This document shows positions 60,904 through 64,000 of a stretch of 64,000 nt of DNA, piece after piece. The position numbers and the translations under genes were made by a program. Origin of the DNA: Microlunatus sagamiharensis (GTDB lineage Bacteria; Actinomycetota; Actinomycetes; Propionibacteriales; Propionibacteriaceae); the NCBI RefSeq assembly GCF_900105785.1, contig NZ_LT629799.1, positions 3,162,001 through 3,226,000 of the forward strand. Reading direction: 5' to 3'. A model generated the notes under the pieces. It saw only the letters and a program-made list of their open reading frames with translations, ran no database searches and was not told the origin of the DNA. The stretch's first letter is position 1. Each line of letters opens with the position of its first letter.

Positions 60904-61078
60904 GCAGCAGCGCGCCGAGCTAGGTCGTTTCTCTCAGTTCCGGCAGGTGGTGGCGCGGCAGCCGCGCCCGGTCCGGCCATCCGGAGGAGCGAGATCGCAG
61001 CGGGCTGCGCCGAGCGAGGCCGGCACCGCCCGGTCGGGCGCGGGCCGCGCCAGCACCCGTCGGAATGGGAGACGCGGC

Positions 61079-61159
61079 CTAGGTCAGCTGCAGGATCACG
61101 ATCACGAGGATGATGATCACCAGGATGCCGATGATCGTTCCGATGAGACCTCTGTTCAC
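61079..61159 (-). CDS. Small hydrophobic membrane peptide, 26 residues
   Basis: The frame starts at GTG 61159 with AAGGAG five bases upstream and reads VNRGLIGTIIGILVII followed by ILVIVILQLT, a single transmembrane helix occupying nearly all of the peptide. A -10-like TAGGTT lies at 61194-61199 on the minus strand. Its clean ribosome binding site and extreme hydrophobicity argue that it is real. No named family recognised. Bases 60904-61078 downstream show nothing I can support. Confidence 0.55.
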   Translation of the reverse strand: MNRGLIGTIIGILVIIILVIVILQLT

Positions 61160-61193
61160 GACTGCTCCTTGGGTGGTGCGGATGGTGACGAGA

Positions 61194-61199
61194 AACCTA
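61194..61199 (-). promoter_or_regulatory. Putative -10 (TAGGTT) for the 26-residue membrane peptide
   Basis: TAGGTT on the minus strand fits TANNNT and would give a leader of about 28 bases carrying AAGGAG before the GTG at 61159. Confidence 0.4.
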
Positions 61200-61236
61200 G
61201 ACCACTGGCACTGCTGGTCTGCACCCGGTCGGAGGC

Positions 61237-62112
61237 GTGTCGGCGGGGGGATTTGTGCCTGACCGGGGGAAACGTAGGACGGTCGGCTACCGCGGCGACG
61301 GCAGCGACCGGCCCGACGACCTACCGCTGCCGCCCCGCACCGCGCCGCTGCTAGACCGCTGGCGGCTGCGCAAGCACTGGCGCTACGTCGGCTTCTTCAG
61401 CGCCGACCACCTGGTCTGCGCGGCCCGCGTGCACGTCGGGCCGGTGGCCCAGGAGTTCTGGGGCGTGTGGGACCGGGACGGCCGCGTGCTCCACGAGCAC
61501 ACGCGCCTGCGGGCGGGACGGGTGCACCTGCCGCCCGGCCGGGTGCTCGTGGCCGACCGCGGCGCCGAGCTCGACCTCGCGCTCGACGAGAGCCCGTCGA
61601 GCGCCGTCGAGGTCGTCACGCCGGTCGGGCACGCCTGGACCTGGACCCGCAAGCAGCTCGTGCCGGCCCGCGGGACCTTCCGCCTCGGCGGGCGCGAGCA
61701 CCACCTGGACGGGCACGCGCTCGTCGACGACAACGACGGCTACCACCCGCGGCTCACCCGGTGGTGGTGGAGCGGTGGGACGGCGGTGGTGGACGACGGT
61801 CGCACGGTGTCGTGGAGCGTCATCGTCGGCCTCAACGACACGCTGCCCGACGTGGAGAACACCCTGTGGGTCGACGGTGTGCCCCGCCCGCTCGGCCCGG
61901 TCGTGTTCGCCCCCGACCTGGCGTGGGTGCGCTTCGCCGACGGTCGTGAGCTGCGCTTCCACGCCGAGGCCGAGCGCGCCAAGGTGGTGGACCTCCTGGT
62001 GATCAGGTCGGCCTACCGCCAGCCCTTCGGGACCTTCACGGGCACCCTCCCCGGCGGCCTGGTGGTCCAGCATGCCTGGGGCGTCATGGAGCAGCACCGC
62101 GCCCTGTGGTGA
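61237..62112 (+). CDS. DUF2804 family protein
   Basis: Predicted 291 residues (285 if GTG 61255, with G-rich sequence four bases upstream, is the start). Segments such as 'LRKHWRYVGFFSADHLVCAARVHVGP', 'TWTRKQLVPARGTF', 'DDNDGYHPRLTRWWWSGG' and the ending 'YRQPFGTFTGTLPGGL' with GVMEQH match the DUF2804 family, beta-rich proteins of unknown biochemistry that resemble hydroxyneurosporene-synthase-type lipocalin-like folds. No signal peptide or membrane segment. It converges on the ZIP-like transporter gene. Confidence 0.82.
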   Translation: MSAGGFVPDRGKRRTVGYRGDGSDRPDDLPLPPRTAPLLDRWRLRKHWRYVGFFSADHLVCAARVHVGPVAQEFWGVWDRDGRVLHEHTRLRAGRVHLPPGRVLVADRGAELDLALDESPSSAVEVVTPVGHAWTWTRKQLVPARGTFRLGGREHHLDGHALVDDNDGYHPRLTRWWWSGGTAVVDDGRTVSWSVIVGLNDTLPDVENTLWVDGVPRPLGPVVFAPDLAWVRFADGRELRFHAEAERAKVVDLLVIRSAYRQPFGTFTGTLPGGLVVQHAWGVMEQHRALW

Positions 62113-62125
62113 GCGGGCGGGCGGG

Positions 62126-62839
62126 TCAGACGAGCTCGGAGAGCACGAGGTAGATCAGGAAGCCGACGAAGAACCCGACGCTGCCGATGCTCGTCTCGCC
62201 CTTGGCGTGGGCCTCGACGAGCAGCTCCTCGGTCGCGAGGTACATGAAGGCGACCGCGCCGAAGGCGAGGACGCCGGCCAGGACGGACGGGCTCGCGGAG
62301 GCGAGCAGCACCACGCCCAGCGCGGTCCCGACGACGGTCAGCAGCGCGAGCACGACCGGGGCGAGCGCCACGAAGCGCCGAGTGACCGAGCCGGCCAGGC
62401 TCGCCGACAGCGACAGACCGACGAACAGGTACTCCACGGCCAGCGCGACCGTGAGCAGGACCCCGACCCGCTGCTCGGCCGCGAAGCCGGCACCGAGGAT
62501 CAGCCCGTCGATGAAGAAGTCGACGCCGATCGCGACGGCGAGCCCGATCGGCAGCCCGGCGCGCCCGGAGGTCGCACGCCGCTCCTCGAGCCGCTCGCCG
62601 ACCGCACGGAAGCCGAACATCACCGCGATGCCCACCGCGAAGCCGACGACGGCGACGAGGGGCGAGCGCTCCAGCACCCCGGGCAGCAGCTCGATCGCCG
62701 CGGCCGCGAAGACCACGCCGGCGGCGAAGTGCTGCAGCCCGCTGGTGAGCCGGACCCCGGGTGGCCGCAGCGCCGCGACCGCGCCCGACACCGCCGCCGC
62801 GAGCACCGGGACGAGGGCGAGCAGCAGCACGACTCCCAC
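62126..62839 (-). CDS. ZIP-like metal permease lacking canonical histidines
   Basis: Predicted 237-residue protein with about eight helices. The overall pattern (LQHFAAGVVFAAAAIELLP, then helices 4 and 5) is that of ZIP permeases. The metal-site motifs HNxxEG and HExPEG are replaced by VDFFIDG and VEYLFVG, with acidic residues but no histidine. Either transport chemistry is altered or function is non-transport. GTG start at 62839; the ankyrin gene ends ten bases upstream on the same strand. Confidence 0.75.
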   Translation of the reverse strand: MGVVLLLALVPVLAAAVSGAVAALRPPGVRLTSGLQHFAAGVVFAAAAIELLPGVLERSPLVAVVGFAVGIAVMFGFRAVGERLEERRATSGRAGLPIGLAVAIGVDFFIDGLILGAGFAAEQRVGVLLTVALAVEYLFVGLSLSASLAGSVTRRFVALAPVVLALLTVVGTALGVVLLASASPSVLAGVLAFGAVAFMYLATEELLVEAHAKGETSIGSVGFFVGFLIYLVLSELV

Positions 62840-62848
62840 GGCCGGCGC

Positions 62849-63865
62849 CTACCCCGTCCCGGCGCGCGTCACCGGCCGCAGCAGGGCGGCGGTGGCGTCC
62901 GCGTACGCCCACTCCGCCCACCCCAGCGGGGTCGCGTCGTGCGCGTCGTCGCGCACCTGAGGGTCGGCGCCGACCTCGAGCAGCGCGGACACCAGCTCGA
63001 CGTCGCCGATCCAGGCCGCGTGGTGGAGCAGGGTGCGCCCGTGGGCCCGGGCGTCGGGGTCGGCCCCCTCGGACACCACCCGCCGCACCCCCAGCGGCGT
63101 CGCGGAGGCGAAGACCGGGGGCAGCGGCTGCCGCTCGCGCCAGGGCGAGGGCTCGTCCGCGGGCGTGCCGTCGGTGAAGCCGTGCGCGGCGAGCAGGGCC
63201 AGCCGGTCGGTGAGCCCGTGCTCGCGCGCCCAGTCCACCTGCAGCGCCACCATGCGCTGCGGGGAGTCCTGCCGCTCCCCCAGCCGCCGGCGCCACGCCC
63301 CGGCGTCCCCGCGCCCGAGCCCGTGCGCGAGCAGCAGGCGGAGGTGGCCGTCGTCGCGGGCGAACATCCGGTCGTAGAGCGCCTGGCCGTCGTGGGGGTC
63401 GGCGCCACGCTCGAGCAGCAGCCCGGCGAGCAGGTCGCCCTGGGGATGGCGCGGCGTCCGGCCCGGGCCCTGCTCGCCCTCGCCGAAGCAGCCCGTGAGC
63501 ACGGTGAACGGCGGCACCCGGCCGCCGAGCTGGACGCCGGCGTCGGGGTCGGCGCCCGCATCGAGCAGCAACCGCGCGGTGGCGTACGGGTCCCGCTGCC
63601 GGACGCGGGCGTAGGCGAGGCACATCAGCGCCGTCCAGCCGTCCTCGCGGCGGGTGGCGGTGGCGAGGCCGGGGTCGCGTCGGAGGTGGCGTCGGACGGC
63701 CTCGGCGTCCCCGACGGCCGCGGCCACGAAGGGGTCCTCCGCGACCAGGCCGGGGTGCTCGGCGAGCAGCGCCTCGGCGCGCGCCCAGCGGTCGGGACCG
63801 TCGTCGAGGTAGGTGAGCCGGGCGAGCGCGAGGACGTCCTCGCCCGCACCCGGCCCCGCGGTCAT
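62849..63865 (-). CDS. Ankyrin-repeat protein
   Basis: Predicted 338 residues. Ankyrin-type repeats are visible near residues 45-75, 75-110 ([15 protein letters not shown]... [12 protein letters not shown]), 150-185 ([12 protein letters not shown]) and 275-325 ([31 protein letters not shown]). These form a protein-binding surface; no catalytic domain is seen. The ATG at 63865 overlaps the stop of the universal-stress-protein gene (ATGA), so the two are coupled. Partner unknown. Confidence 0.85.
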   Translation of the reverse strand: MTAGPGAGEDVLALARLTYLDDGPDRWARAEALLAEHPGLVAEDPFVAAAVGDAEAVRRHLRRDPGLATATRREDGWTALMCLAYARVRQRDPYATARLLLDAGADPDAGVQLGGRVPPFTVLTGCFGEGEQGPGRTPRHPQGDLLAGLLLERGADPHDGQALYDRMFARDDGHLRLLLAHGLGRGDAGAWRRRLGERQDSPQRMVALQVDWAREHGLTDRLALLAAHGFTDGTPADEPSPWRERQPLPPVFASATPLGVRRVVSEGADPDARAHGRTLLHHAAWIGDVELVSALLEVGADPQVRDDAHDATPLGWAEWAYADATAALLRPVTRAGTG

Positions 63866-64000
63866 GCCTTGACGGCCAGGACCGCGTGCTGCGCCGTGAG
63901 GAGGATCCGGCTGGCCGCGCTGCCGAGGATGAGCTTGCCGACGGGGGAACGCCGCCGCAGCCCGATGACGATGAGGTCGGCGTCGAGCTCCTCGGCCACG
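63862..64000 (-). CDS. Universal stress protein (UspA) family, C-terminal part (partial)
   Basis: Only the last 45 codons are in the window. They read [21 protein letters not shown] then [20 protein letters not shown]. The G-x2-G-x9-G-(S/T) ATP-binding signature of UspA proteins is recognisable in a slightly altered form ([17 protein letters not shown]). The protein is cytoplasmic and nucleotide-binding in related cases. Its stop overlaps the ankyrin gene start. Confidence 0.85.
   Translation of the reverse strand, partial: VAEELDADLIVIGLRRRSPVGKLILGSAASRILLTAQHAVLAVKA

Overview
The window is very GC-rich, uses GTG starts freely, and carries typical actinobacterial genes: a 14-gene nuo operon with a Rex-type operator, menaquinone genes, a SigK/RskA pair, leaderless promoters and a DUF2804 protein. 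The gene content suggests a Propionibacteriales-like actinomycete (Nocardioides/Microlunatus type). That placement is an inference from gene content, not a search result. I recognised no rRNA, tRNA, CRISPR array, transposase or prophage gene.

Layout. 1-4.1 kb: end of an aldo/keto reductase, then a four-gene NitT/TauT-type ABC importer operon (minus) whose leader can fold in mutually exclusive ways. 4.1-9.7 kb: Pro/Gly-rich membrane protein, M13 metallopeptidase, SDR dehydrogenase, NupC nucleoside transporter. 9.7-27.9 kb: small membrane protein, polyprenyl diphosphate synthase, and the complete nuoA-N operon on the minus strand, preceded by a 21-codon leader ORF, a promoter and a Rex-like operator. 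28-34.9 kb: geranylgeranyl reductase (MenJ type), PadR regulator plus MFS exporter, VOC protein, MobA-like protein, isochorismate synthase, class II aldolase. 34.9-39 kb: ABC ATPase with a large permease, ECF sigma factor and zinc anti-sigma factor. 39-46.5 kb: menG, a Cas4/RNase H-like nuclease, menD, menC, menE, menA. 46.5-57.5 kb: glycosyltransferases, lipoprotein, cysteine-synthase-like enzyme, RNase HI, stress membrane protein, response regulator, CDP-alcohol phosphotransferase, teichoic-acid-type polymerase, 6-phosphogluconate dehydrogenase. 57.6-61.2 kb: a LuxR-type regulator facing a 48-residue secreted-peptide gene, then an M4 protease that appears fused to its own emfourin-type inhibitor. 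61.2-64 kb: DUF2804 protein, ZIP-like transporter, ankyrin protein, universal stress protein (cut by the window end).

How the genes work together. Polyprenyl synthase, MenF, MenD, MenC, MenE, MenA, MenG and the MenJ-type reductase make and tailor menaquinone, the quinone that Complex I (NuoA-N) reduces. Building the carrier and using it are therefore encoded within about 36 kb, and the nuo promoter looks redox-controlled. Most junctions are ATGA/GTGA overlaps, so translational coupling is pervasive.

Most notable observations: (1) a small secreted peptide with an elaborate promoter/leader next to a LuxR-type regulator, a candidate undescribed signalling system; (2) a protease-inhibitor fusion; (3) a palindromic repeat family at three nuo gene junctions, once forming the start of nuoC and once apparently inserted with a 12-bp duplication that keeps translational coupling; (4) a recurrent leaderless promoter pattern (TANNNT, 6-7 nt, start codon).
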